The position numbers and the translations under genes are program-made. A DNA stretch of 64,000 nt from Heliocidaris erythrogramma (lineage: Eukaryota; Echinodermata; Echinoidea; Camarodonta; Echinometridae), in contig CM046855.1 in assembly GCA_025617745.1 (NCBI GenBank), positions 47,471,813 through 47,535,812 of the forward strand, given 5' to 3'. The number at the start of each line of letters is the position of its first letter. Position 1 is the first letter of the stretch. Under the pieces are notes generated by a model. It had not been told where the DNA came from and searched no databases. It saw only the letters and a list, made by a program, of their open reading frames with translations. Of the stretch, positions 1-12,700 are shown in pieces.

Positions 1-165
1 GAGAGTTTAGAGATAGATCGAGAGACAAAGGGTGAGGAGAGACACAGAGAGAAACGTAGAGAGACAAATGGAGACAAAGTGGGAGGAGAGACACAGAGAG
101 AAACAGAGGAGAGACAAAGAGAGAGAGAGAGAAAGAGGGAGAGACGAGAGTCCAGCTGTGCCAGC
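1..165. repeat. GA-rich simple repeat
   Basis: Imperfect gagagac/aaag repeats, ending in a pure (GA) run near 120-135. Low complexity; apparent ORFs across it are not genes. Confidence 0.85.
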
Positions 166-540
166 ACACTTGTGAAGAATAGTGATCAGAGACACAAAGG
201 TGGAATCTCATAGATCAGCTGAAGAACATTTCCTGCAAAAATTACAGAATCATATGAAAACTGTTTTGTTGTTGCATTCATTATTTTTCTTTAATGGTAT
301 TGGTCTATCAGTAGGCCTATGTTTCTTATATTTCTATTGAATCATAGATTTTATCACTTTTTTTTTAAAAGTGGGTGTAAGGAATTATTAAAAGTGTTAT
401 TGACGCATGTTGCAATTCTTGCGAAATATGTTGCAAAGTCAATACAACTGTGTCACTGTCAATGAATACTATCAACGATCTTAATCAATTACCTGTCAGT
501 TGCATCAGCTTCACAATCAATAATATTTTTTTTTTTACAC

Positions 541-552
541 TACGCATGCGCA
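541..552 (+). promoter_or_regulatory. NRF-1-like site upstream of GTPBP2
   Basis: TACGCATGCGCA differs by one base from the palindromic NRF-1 consensus (TGCGCATGCGCA). It lies 130 bp before the GTPBP2 start codon, a typical position in animal housekeeping promoters; the sea urchin NRF-1 homologue is P3A2. No TATA box is evident. Function is inferred from position only. Confidence 0.4.
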
Positions 553-643
553 GTTTTCGAGTTGGCATATTGTAGTCTGACCCGAGTCCGGCAGAGCAGA
601 GAAATCCGATAACAAACTGCATTTTAGCAGCGATTTCCAGCCT

Positions 644-754
644 ATGTGTACTGGAAATGTGCAGTTTTGTTTTATTCCAACATGGATATTAGCTGGAATT
701 TGTCGGATTTCATGTGCAGCCAGGAGAAAGTGGAGGTTTCTGCCTGCTCATTGA
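644..754 (+). other. Possible upstream ORF overlapping the GTPBP2 start
   Basis: An ATG at 644 opens a 36-codon frame that ends at TGA 752-754, out of frame with and overlapping the main ATG at 682. If transcription starts upstream of 644 this would be an overlapping uORF that lowers main-frame initiation. The transcription start is not visible, so this is conditional. Confidence 0.3.
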
Positions 755-771
755 ACAACCTTCCGCCAGAG
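682..771 (+). CDS. GTPBP2: GTPBP2 exon 1
   Basis: Residues 1-30, starting [10 protein letters not shown] and ending NNLPPE. The ATG has a good context (A at -3, G at +4). Donor is GAG|GTAAGA and the exon ends in phase 0. An in-frame GTG at 646 has no support as a start. The N-terminus is shorter than in human GTPBP2, but LPPE just before the NIEYK exon matches the vertebrate arrangement. Confidence 0.85.
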
Positions 772-3700
772 GTAAGAGTAGACAACAAAACAGCGGTTGA
801 CAGTGAAGCTGCTGGGCTAGGCGAGGGGCAGGCAGCCTCAAGCATTGTGTTTGACACGGCCGGGTCGGGCCGATTTTTTCAGAGAGTAAAAAATGAAGTC
901 TAACCAAAGCAAAGTTAGCCCTTACACTTTATTTATACAGTGAACTGTCATTTTACCAAGATGAGATGACCTACAGTTGCATATATACGTGGTCAGAATT
1001 TCTCAGATGTATGGAATGATGAAATTCAAGCTGTTGTCAGCCTGTGAGTGTGAGTGTAACTCTGACTCTGAGAGTGAGACTGTGACTGTGACTGTGTGTA
1101 GTGTGATAAACTTGATACTTGATAACAAACAAAATCGAAAATGAGACCAGTTGACATGGTAGATTGAAAACAAACTAGGGAACAGTTTTTATCTTTATAA
1201 AGCACATAGTTGCATATTTTTCATCTTCATGAAAAATAATCTTGATTCATTATATCAATGACTATCTTTAGCGAGAGACATGATTAAATAGAATTGCCGA
1301 GTAAAAAATCATGCATCTGGACAACCGTAAAACAATGTGAAATATTTTTATCAGCATTGTTAATAATGATATGCGTCATGGTGAGAAGCTATAAAAATTG
1401 TACTTTATTGAAAATGAGACGAAGGCACATCACAGTATGTTTTAAGTCCTAATAGACCTTATCGCTAATCAGATTCGCTGTGCAACCTGGGATAGATTAT
1501 GGGGCAAGAGCACTCAACGCGGCGATCAACTGTACATTTTCGATCGCGACCGCAGATAACGATACTTTTTTAACCTAGTACCTGCGCTGATAGCAAGCAG
1601 GCACTCACGGATATAGCCATACTCCGGCCGGCCATATCCTATGCCTTGTGCATGTGGCGATCGATATATCGCGCAGCTCGCTAGCAGACTGTACAGTTGA
1701 TCGATGCTTGGAGTGCTCTTGCCCCCTGTCTTATCCCACAATGCATTGTAATGGGGCGCCCTCTATTGATATTTACCGATTCGCGATGTGGTCTATGAAG
1801 TCCGATTTTCAAAGATAATTTTTTATGATTAAAGAGGAGAATTATTGATTAAAAATTCAATTCAATTCATTTATTTCCATATTCGAATTCAACAATATAA
1901 AAAACAATACATTGTAGGAAAACAACATCACAAAATATATGAAATACAAAATAAAAACAAGATACAAAGCAATTCTAAAAAGTACAGAAAAAAAACATAT
2001 GCAAATTTGAATATGGAGGGATTGCCAGAAGCCAAAAAGGCTTATCAAGGGCAATCCCCAAAACAGTGTACCAAAAAAAAAAAAATTAAAAAAATAGATA
2101 TTAGACAATAAGATAAGGAGAGAGACAAAATGAGCATGCATCCATTATTGTATCAGTGTCAGAGGATGATATGGGTGAAAAGACTCAAGAATTTTTTTTA
2201 CTTCATATCGCGCATGGCGAACCAAAAATCGGCAGTCGGAAGTACACAATTTGATGATGGATGATAAGAAAACATTTTGATGATGGATGATATGAAAACA
2301 TATATACCGGTACCTCTTTTTAAAACAAAATGCAGATTTTACTCCTTTTCTTTTAGTTTCTTCATATCAGTTATCTGCATCAGCATCGGACGATATTGTT
2401 GAGATGTTATTGGCATTGGCCGATGGTCAAAAAAATAATATTGGCACAGGCCTAATGTAGGACCACTCAAGATATGCAAGGTTATTATAGATTTGTAATT
2501 AATTGGTCATGTACATGTATGTCTTGGATGGAAATCTGTTGAGGATTGTTTGGACCAGTCGATATCGGTGATAAATTTTTTTAACGACTGTAAAAGATAC
2601 GATCAAACATTTTGAAATTGCTCTTCTCTTTTTATATTTCAGGCGGCAGAAGGCAACATTGAGTATAAGGTAAGTTTTTTCTTGTCCTGTTCTGGGTTTT
2701 TTCTCTGAACAATATTCTTAAATGACCCTTAATACATCAAGGTGGTTTTAAAAAGAAGCAGAAAAATTAATGAATTTTGGGGGAAAATATTTATTAAGCA
2801 AACACAAATTTGCAATTTTCTCTAAAAGGAAATATTCAATCATGTACATGCATACTAGATATATTCATTGCACATATGTTTTACACAAAACCTTGTATGA
2901 AACAAATCTATTCCTTCATCAAAAACTCAGAAAAAATAAATTTATGACATTTTCTGTACTGAGCAAATGGGAGAGGAGCTTGTAAGATATGTCATGGAGT
3001 TTCCACTTTGGGTTAGATTGATTACAACTTCAAAAATTTCATAACCTTATTACTTATCCAATTTTGCACAAACTTTCACTTAACCGTTTCACTCATTTTC
3101 TGCTTTTATCAGAATCAACAAATTACCAGTTTGAACTTCCTGTTTTAGGGGATGCAAGTATCTTTGGAAGTCAATTTCATATTTGATGTTATTAAAGTGT
3201 TAAGATGTGTAAATTCACTAATATGGCAGGACTTGTTTTATTGTTTTTTACATAACCGTTTAACCTAACATGATTCTCCAATTTAATGTACAAAGCAGCT
3301 CTCTATGATATAAAGGCTGAGAAATTACCTGTTTGTAGTGAACTTTCACTTCCTGCCTTTTGCAGGCTTCTTTAGACCTTTACGAAGGCTAAATCATCAT
3401 TTGAAGAATACGTCATAGTATGTCTTCAGATTTTGTGCACATTTCTACACCTACTTACTCTGAGAAAGTCAGAGATGAAAATGTATCATCACATAAGACA
3501 CTCTTTCTTGTCATGTTTTGTTACTGGCTATACCCATAAATTATAGGAAATACATGTCAGGGAAGGATGTTGAGCAGAGGCAGAAGAAAATATGACTTCT
3601 AGAATTTGGGGTAGAAGTTACATGTACATGTAATGAGCATACTGATCTGGCCTGCCTAGATATGAAAATATGCGCCTGAGTATGATCATAGTTCCAGAGG

Positions 3701-6700
3701 CACATGCTCAATATTCTCTTCTTATTCACACATGTGTGTGTGTGTGACATTGATTGATTTGTACATGTACATGTACTTAAAGGGAAATCAACCTTTGATA
3801 GAAAGTTGCTCTGAAGGAAAGCAGAAAGATCTGAGAAAGTTTGACGAAAACCAGAGGAACATTAAAAAAGCTGTGAATTTTTCGAATTTGAATTCATGGG
3901 AATTTCAAATTGACAAATTTTTAATCGCAAAAGTATAGATGCACAGTTATCCTTACGAACTAAATAAAATGATTTAAGTTTTATGTATTTCATTTCTAAG
4001 CAGATTTCTTTCTTTCTTATTTTTTGGGTGGAGGACATAGTGTATAGTGTATAACAACATGTTATTCATAATATATCTTGAATACAGCCCAAGGGAATAT
4101 TTGTTAATTACAATCAAAACTGAAATTCTAATATGTACATGTACAACAAATGGGGAGAGTTTTTCCCAGTGTCAGACTACTTATTCATAACTTTGCTATT
4201 ATTTGTTGAAGTTCTTTCAAACTTTCATCAGCCATTATGTCTGATTTTTCTACTTTCACTCTACTCCAACTTTTTAAAGGTTTATGAATTGCCTTTTAAT
4301 TTATTAGCCTTCCTTGCTTGCTGAAATATTGGGCCTACTGGTATCAAATTTTCATGGTATCAAATTTTCATGGTATCAAATTTTCATGGTTCTCTAATCA
4401 ATACAAGTACAAAACACTCCAGTGTTGTGATTGATTTGTGATGTTTGCATATGAAGTACATATTGTATCAGGATAATTATAAAGCAATGCAATAGGTATT
4501 GTTGTGATTTCTATTTGCATGTGTTATGTAATGTGTTATGTAATGTACTATGTAGCTTTGGTGCAGGCTTGTTGATAGGCTCACTATTGGATTACTTATA
4601 TCCCAGGGTCTGTTTGTTATTGTTCACAAAAAAAAACAGAGATTTTATTTTGTGTGTGTGTGTGTGTGTGATTTTCCTCAATCTTTCACAACGCTGTTAT
4701 TTTCGCGCTGAGCGACCCCAAAACATATTCGCGGGTTCTTAAATTCGTGCTGTGCAATTACACGCTTGCATGTATACCCACTCCATTTATTAATTTACAC
4801 ACACGCATTCCATTCAAATGCATACAACATGCGCAACAACACACACACATATTAATGTGCTGAAGCGTGCAATTCAACCCGCATAGGAAATCAGGCTAAT
4901 ATTTTCACAAGTTATAGAATTCGCGCGTGCAGAAAATAGCGTGAAATCCGCGAAAATTAATGTACCGCGAATATTTCTGCATTTACAGTAATCTGTTTTT
5001 CTCATTTCTCTACTTTTATCAAAACCAACTTTATATTTGGTGTATTTCCCATATGTCAAAGTAGAAAATCCTCCATTGTTGCAATAAAGTACATACTTAT
5101 ACCCCATTTAAGTACTGCAGCCTAAATTTAGGGCACTCATAGACCACCCCGACTTAGACCCTGTTCTAATTACGAGATTGGAAAGTGGATCGCTCCATCG
5201 CAGGGTCAGCCATTGAGGTCCACTCACTGCGGCACCGCGGGGTTCACACCTGCAGAGGGTAGCACAATCTATCTTAGCACTCTCTGCAGTCTGCACAGTA
5301 AACTGTGAATAGGTGTGCTCTAGATCATGCTATCTCTTGTGGACCACCCCCCAGAGGTGGTCCGGTTTGGGAATCGCCGTGGAGCGCGCCGAAACAACAT
5401 CGCCGCGTTCTCACCTTAGGTGGCGCAATCTAGCACGCGCTGGATCGCGCTATCCCTTGTAATGAGAACAGGATCCATTGGGTAGTCTAACTCGCAGCAT
5501 AAATAGGGTACTAGATTACAGTACATGTATGTATTGCAATGAGTTGTGATTTCCATTGCATGTATTATGTAACGTCACTTCAGTGCAGGCTTGTTGTTTA
5601 CATCTTTATCCCAGGGCCTGTTTTTTTATTGTTCACAAAGATCATATTAGGGATTTTATTTTTTTAGGATTTTCCTCAAACTTTCACTTTTCTGTTTCCC
5701 GCATTTCTCTGCATTTATCAAAACCAACTTTATATGGGTGGATTTCCCATTTGACAGAGTAGGAAACCCTTCATTGTTGTGATAAAATACTTAGATTACA
5801 GATAGGTATTGCAGTCAGTTGTGATTTCCATTGTGTGTATTATGTAATGTCACTTCAGTGCAGGCTTGTTGTTCACATCTTTGTGTTATTGTTATTGACT
5901 TGCTATATCCCAGGGTCTGTTTGTTATTGCTTTATCGTAATAGAGGTTTTAGTTTTATAGGATTTTCCTTAAACTTTCACTTTTCTGTTTCCCCTCGTTT
6001 CTCTGCTTTTTATCAAACCAACTTTATAATATTAGGGTAGATTTCCCCTTTGACATTGATAAATGAGAGTAGAAAACCCACCATAGTAGTGATTTGTGAT
6101 GTGTACAATGTACATTATAAAGTACATATTACATCCAGGCAATAGGTATAGCAGTAAGATGTGACTTCCATTGCATGTATTGCGTAATGTACATGTAGCT
6201 TCAGTGAAAGCTTGTGTTGATCGCTTCCTACATCCACCTCCCTGCATCCTTGTGATAAAATACATGTATGTACTTTAGATTACAGAAAGGTATTGCAGTA
6301 AAGTGATGTCCATTGTGTGTATTATGTAACCTTCACTTCAGTGCAGGCTTGTTGTTTACATCCTTGTGTTATTGTTATCAGCTTACTATATCCAGGGTCT
6401 GTTTGTTATGGTTCACAAAGATCATAACAGAGATGCCTGACTCAACAAGACTTCAGTTGGTGCGCAGGCCACATGTCATGGGCATGACGTTAACGGTGTT
6501 TGGCCTTCCTAATGAAAGGTCATCAACTGCCTGTTTGTCTGTTTTGATGAGTTCCAGGCTAGAAATAGAGCACCCCCTAGTGTTACATGATCTCTTTGAT
6601 TATTGACAGATTTCTTTCAAAGTTTGTACAGTATGGATGTGTATCTTGCTATAATCTACACACCTATACTTTCTTGTGATGCTGCCCCCAGTGTTCCGTC

Positions 6701-9700
6701 TCTTATAGGGTAAAAGGCCATATTTTTGTGGATAGATTGTGTGCACTCTGGTGGTCACATTTCTCAACGGATTTTGTTCAGATTTTGCATAAAAGTGTCT
6801 CTTGGTATAATCTAGAAGCCTCTAGATTTTGGTGATGCTGCCTTCAATGTTCCGTCTTTTATAGGGTCAAAGGTCATATTTTGATAGATCTTTTGTGTGC
6901 GCTCTGGCGGTCACATTTCTCAATGGATTTCATTCAAATTTTGCATGAAGGTGTCTCTTGGTATAATCTAGAAGCCTTTAGATTTTGGTGATGCTACCTC
7001 CAGTGTTCAGTCTTTTTAGGGTCAAAGGTCATACTTTTGATAGATGTCTTGTGTGCACTCTGCAGGCCATATTTCTTGATGGATTTCTGTCAAATTTTGT
7101 ATGGAGATGTATCTTGGTACAATCTACACATCTTTACTTTTTGGTGATGCTGCCCTCATTGTTCCGTCCTTTATAGGGTCAAAGGTTATTTGTCCATTTC
7201 GTGCGCTCTTCTGCATTTCTTGGCGGATTTCTTTCAAATTTTGTATGGAGATGTCCCTTGGTCAAATCTACACATCTTTATTTTTTGATGATGCTGCCAC
7301 CAGTGTTCTTTTTATACCCCCGCCAAACGAAGTTTGAAGGGGGTATATAGGAATCAGTTGACGGTCGGGCGGTCGGTCGGTCGGTCCGTTGCAAATCTTG
7401 CTGATCGAACTACTTTCTCAGTTTTTGACCGAAAGTCATGAAATTTGGTACACACATTGGTCTTACTGGGGTATTAATCATCATCTTCAGTGATATTTCT
7501 AGTTTTATAAGGTCAAAGGTCATATTTTTGATGATGTCTTGTGTACGCTCTGCAGGCCATAATTCTTGACAGATTCCTTTCAAATTTTGTATGGAGATGT
7601 ATCCTGGTACAATCTACAAATTTATACTGTTTGATAATGCTGCCCTCATTGTTTCGTCCTTTATAGGGTCAAAGTTGATATGTCTTTTGTGCGCTCTAAC
7701 TGCCACATTTCTTGACGGATTTCTTTCAAATTTTATATGGAGGTGTGTCTTAGTAAACTCTACACATCTTTAGTGTTTACTGATGCTGCCCCAGTGTTCC
7801 GCATTTTATAGGGTCAAATGTCATATTTTGGTTGCTGTCTTGCACGCTCTCTGGAGGTCACATTTGTTGACTGATTTCAGATTTTGTATGGAGGTCCATT
7901 ATACATTACTCGAGACCTCTACAGTTTTTGGTGATGCTGCCCTCAGTGTTTTGTTTTTTATAGGGTCAAAGGTCATTTTTTAGTCGATATCTTGTGTGCG
8001 CTCTGCAGGTCACAATTCTTGACATATTTCTTTCAAATTTTATATAGAGATGCATTGTACTCTAATCTACACGCATTGTTTTGGTGATGCTGCTCCTAGT
8101 ATTGACAATAGTCCGGGCCACTGGTGGCAATCTCTACGCCATACTTTTGTTTGAGGGAGGTTCTTTGTCCCTCCTTCGAACAAAAGGATGACGCAAAAAT
8201 AGCTGCCAGTGCCGGGGGATACATTCGCATTGCGCGGCAATGGACATTTCTAGTTTTGATACATGTAGCTGATAATGCCATATATTCATTATACATGTAC
8301 ATGTAGTTGTTGACAAGGTATATACCCTGGTAACAATCCCTGCAGTAAATATCCTGCACTGTCTGAATATCAAACTTCAGCTCTAGACCAAATCCTATAC
8401 CTCACCCTAAACCCTAAATGTAACCTATAGTCCAATGTAAAGTACAATGAATTACCCTAGCCCTCTATCTTTGAAGAAGTAAAACCTGGAGCAATTGTGG
8501 CCAGAGCAAATGTCTGAGCATTGTTTTTAAATGTCTAGTATGCATGCACCAAAGTAAATTTTCAGGTATTGGGATCATTGCAAAATGATATGCTACGCAA
8601 TGTTGGCCAATTTAGAGAATGATTGAGATTTACTGTGATAGATTTGACAAGGATTTAAACTGTGGATTGGGAAAAAAAGATCATTTTGACGGTATTCAGC
8701 TGCTCTAAATTGTATTTCAATTTAAGCACTCTTGTACTAACTGTTTATTTAAATATTTAGCAACCAAAATCAAAGGAATCTGCAAATATATCCAGGCTGT
8801 GTCATGATACAGTGTACATGTACAAATGTAGGCTACATGGGCTGAAATGTTGGGACAGTGACTGTAAGACCCCGTTTACAGTGAAGGTTAGCCCGGGCCC
8901 AGGCCGGCCTAAACTTCACTGTAAACGCTCAAAAGGCCAAATGCGGTACCAAAAGCGGTCCCGGAAGTGCAGCGATCATGACATCATCGGATATGACGTC
9001 ATGATATCATCGGATATGACGTCATGATCCCGCCGTTGGAGCACAATATGCCAAGGGCAACAAAAGTAAACAAAATTATACTTTAAATTTTCATAGTAAT
9101 GAAGCCCATCTTATATTATGCAGTGAGAGAAGCATTTAATCGATATGAGATAAAACATCTGATTTATTCAAGATAATAATACATCTACAGTCAAACCTGT
9201 CTTAGTGGCCACCTGTCTATAGTGGTCACTTATATTGCCTCCCTGTAGCAAGAAATATGTGCTTTAGAACCTGTCTATAAAGGCCACCTGTCTACAGTGG
9301 CCACTTTTTCTGTTTCCCTTGGGTGGCCTTAATAGACAGGTTTGACTGTACATGTACATGTATGCCTTGGTATGAAATGTATTAATTAGCGATAGTACAT
9401 GTCCTTGTAAGTGTTCGAGATCCGGTAAATATGTACATGTAGGGTACATTTAATACACATGTATGTGTAAGGTAATGTGTAAACATGAACGCTAAGGTCA
9501 ATGAATACCACCATCTGTCACTGTTGATCAATATAGGGATTATCATTAGAGGATAAACAGTAGTTTGAAGTCACAAACCTTTGTTTGCTGTAAAGCGTAA
9601 CAGAGTGTCTGAACTGTAAGACTATGTAAACTGCAAGGTAGGCCCTGTACTATAGCTGGTACTGACTTGTTGGACACAGCAGAGACTGACAAGGTTAGTC

Positions 9701-12700
9701 TAGGCTCAAGGATTTGAAACTTTAAAATAGAGTGTGGGTCTACAGACTAGCTACCGGTACTCCTTCCATATTCACATCACACAAAGTAACATGTGGTGAC
9801 ACTAAATTTAAACACAATTTTTAAAAATGTACTTTCTTATTATGCATGTGCAGCTTATCTAAATGTTAGGTGCTTATTAGTAATATCACACCGATACACA
9901 CTGTATGTGTCTTTGGACAGTTGGACACATTATTTCTACAAGATTTCTTGTTGCACTGACGATTTCAGCCTCTGCCAATTGCATGTATACAAAGGAGTCG
10001 TTGTAGTTTTGCATTAAAAAGAAGTATTATTTTTATTATCAAAAGAAAAGTTAGAAATAATTGTACATGTACATATGTGCATGAATGAGAACTGCTTAGA
10101 ATATAGCAGTAGGCACCTTGAGCATCCCCTGGGATGGATATGTGCAAATATCATGTAGCTATTTTTTTAATTTTTCAAAGGCAGTGTACAGTACTAAGTC
10201 TGAATGGTGCTGAAATCATTTCATGCCAGAGCATCAGAATTTAATTTCTCCTTACTTTTTTTCAGAATTCTTATCCAGATTTGCCAAGATAATGTTGGTG
10301 TATGTACTGTATGGTTCTTACAAATTGATATAATTTGTAAAGCTTGAAATTCATTGTAAGTTTACTTCTTGGCAAGTAACATTTGCATTTGTCTTCTCTT
10401 CACTTTGTTGTCACTTTTGTGTGTGTGTATACAATAGTTTTTTAAGGACCCTGCATGTATTAATCAGATATGGTTGTATACATCTTGAATCAATATGTCT
10501 ATCTGAAATATAGACTCGGTTTTGTACTGGGGCCTGTCAGAGTCAGTTTGTAGGCAAAGAGAGAGAGCTGACTGTACCACTCGTATCTCCTATAACACTA
10601 GTTTTTTTAGCACCATTTTAAGTCATTATTAATGAATTTCATTATTTAGCTGAAACTGGTGAATCCATCCCATAGTCGCTTTGAGCACCTGGTAACCCAG
10701 ATGAAATGGAGGTTAAGAGAGGGCCAGGGTGAGGCTATCTATGAGATTGGTGTGGAGGACAATGGGATGCTAGCTGGTCTGTCACAAGAGGAGCTGGAGG
10801 CATCACTGAATACTCTCAACAGAATGGCTGCCAGGTAAGTGTCATTGATGAAATGGAGGTTGAGAGAAGGCCAGGGTGAGGTTCGTGTGGAAGACACTGG
10901 GATACTAGCTGGTGTGCCTCAAGAGGAGTTGGAGGCATCACTGACTACTCTGAACAGAATGGCAGCCAGGTAAGAGTCACAGATGAAATGGAGGTTAAGG
11001 AAATGCCAGGGTGATGCTATCTATGAGATTGGTGTGGCAGACAATGGGATGCTAGCTTGTCTATCTCAAGAGGAGCTGGAGGCATCACTGGAATCTCTTA
11101 ATCCGTTGACTGCTGAATTCCCTCATTGCCAAAGGCTTACATACATGTGTAGTAAAGAAAATTTGTATTGTTATTGCTCTTATTTTAGACTTGGAGCTAC
11201 AACCACCATCCTAAGGGAACGTTGTGTAGACTGTGAAGGAGAGAATACCGGGAAGAAAGCCTGTGAGGTACTTGTGAGGAGGGTTCCTGATGATCAGCAG
11301 GTAAATCATTTCTTTCAATATATTTCTTTTTTAAGTTTTCATTAAAGATTTCAATGATAAAAATGAGAAAAATAATATTTTATTTTTAAATGTATTATTT
11401 GCAAATCATGTAGCACGAAGTGAGTCATTGGAACCCATCAAAATCTATTGTTCAATTATACTTGATGAACTACCTAGCACTATGGCATCATGCTTATATA
11501 CATCGATAAAAGTGCTGCTATGGAAGTGACATATACCTGGATTACAGCCGCTTCCCAATAGATGTACCCCTATTAGGTTTTATGCACTTACATCAATGCA
11601 TTTCAACGTTTGATAAAATCTGCTCCAAATATGTATGTATAAGACATGAAAATGTTGTCTCTTTTATAAAGTAATTTCCCTTTTTCTTTCACCCCCTTGA
11701 ACTTCATAGATCTAAATAACTTTTGATAAATCTGGGGAGCTTTTCATCAAGCGTGTTACCAGTGATTTTTACTGACAAATTTGCTCTCAGCCAGTCAGAT
11801 GCAAGGATTTCAGTAGCTTATTACAGTTGTCGGTAAATATCACTGACAAAACGCTTGATGAAACGCTCCACTGTTTGCCCTAATATAAAGCGTTAAAAGA
11901 TGTGAATATATTTAGTAGGTAATTTCCCTTTTTTCTTTCACCCCCATGAAGTTCATAGATCTGAGGATAGCAGTACTAGGCAATGTTGAGGCAGGGAAGA
12001 GTACTCTACTAGGGGTCCTGACACAGGGTGAACTGGACAACGGCAGGGGCAGGGCAAGACTGAATCTCTTCCGCCATCTACACGAGATCCAGTCAGGGAG
12101 GACGTCCAGTATAAGCCATGAGATTCTTGGTTTCAATAGCAGGGGGAAGGTAACTATGTTCATGCATAGATAAACCTGTTCATAGTGACCTTTTTTCATA
12201 GCCTTTTGTTAGCATTTTGGAGGTATACCAAGCAGCAGAGCCTGTCTAGAAGGGCTGCCTGCCTGCTGTAGTGGTCACTTTATATTGTCTTCTTTATAAG
12301 GACACAACCTAATAGATTGAAGGCCCAAACCCATGTTCGTCATACTGCTGTGTCTGAACTAAGGGGTAAATTTCAGCTATTTATAGCTGATAAGTTTAAA
12401 GAGCTTTAAACGAATCAGCTTTAAAGTTTATACGATAGCATTCACACAGAGAAAATTTTGGTACGATCGTTAGAGATGATTAAATGAGCAGTAGGGCCAT
12501 TGCGCATAATAATAGCAGGTCATGTTAATCAAAGCGCGTGCCCGGTCTTAGCTCCACCCAGTTAGAGACGTATATCCATTCACACACAAAATCTCTTGCT
12601 GCCTCTATACGAACTTTGTATCTGTAGACTGCTCTGACCAGTCTTTAGATTGCGAGTTTGTATTTGTCCGAACATCGTATAGTTCGATGTTCACACAGGG

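Larger units (their letters stand above)
4495..6425. repeat. Tandem array of about 276-bp units
   Basis: Units begin near TTGTGATTTCCATTGCA at about 4502, 5543, 5819, 6155 and 6303, and share GCAGGCTTGTTG, CCAGGGTCTGTTTGTTATTG and ATCAAAACCAACTTTATA. The spacing 5543 to 5819 is 276 bp. Unit 1 is split by an insertion at about 4688-4987, another element separates units 1 and 2, and the last units are truncated. Confidence 0.8.
6601..8105. repeat. Tandem array of about 155-bp units, each with a DR1-like site
   Basis: Eight to nine units share TGGTGATGCTGCC, TATAGGGTCAAAGGTCAT, GTGTGCGCTCTG and GATTTCTTTCAAATTTTG. The GGGTCAAAGGTCA motif recurs at about 6709 (degenerate), 6864, 7019, 7177 (one change), 7510, 7666 (degenerate), 7813 (one change) and 7963. 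Spacing is 147-158 bp, except one gap of 333 bp holding a diverged unit. It lies in GTPBP2 intron 2. Confidence 0.88.

Noticed and set aside
646-681. N-terminal extension of GTPBP2 from 646
   Set aside because: The codon at 646 is GTG, not ATG; the first in-frame ATG is at 682.
6601-8105. Array as a CRISPR or coding tandem repeat
   Set aside because: Eukaryotic intron context; units are about 155 bp with no spacer structure, and frames break between units.
8395-8420. Interstitial telomere repeat
   Set aside because: Only about two CCCTAA units; not significant.
10848-10969. Copy 2 of exon 3 as a mutually exclusive exon
   Set aside because: Only 13 bases separate it from exon 3 and no acceptor precedes it; reading through from copy 1 meets a stop.
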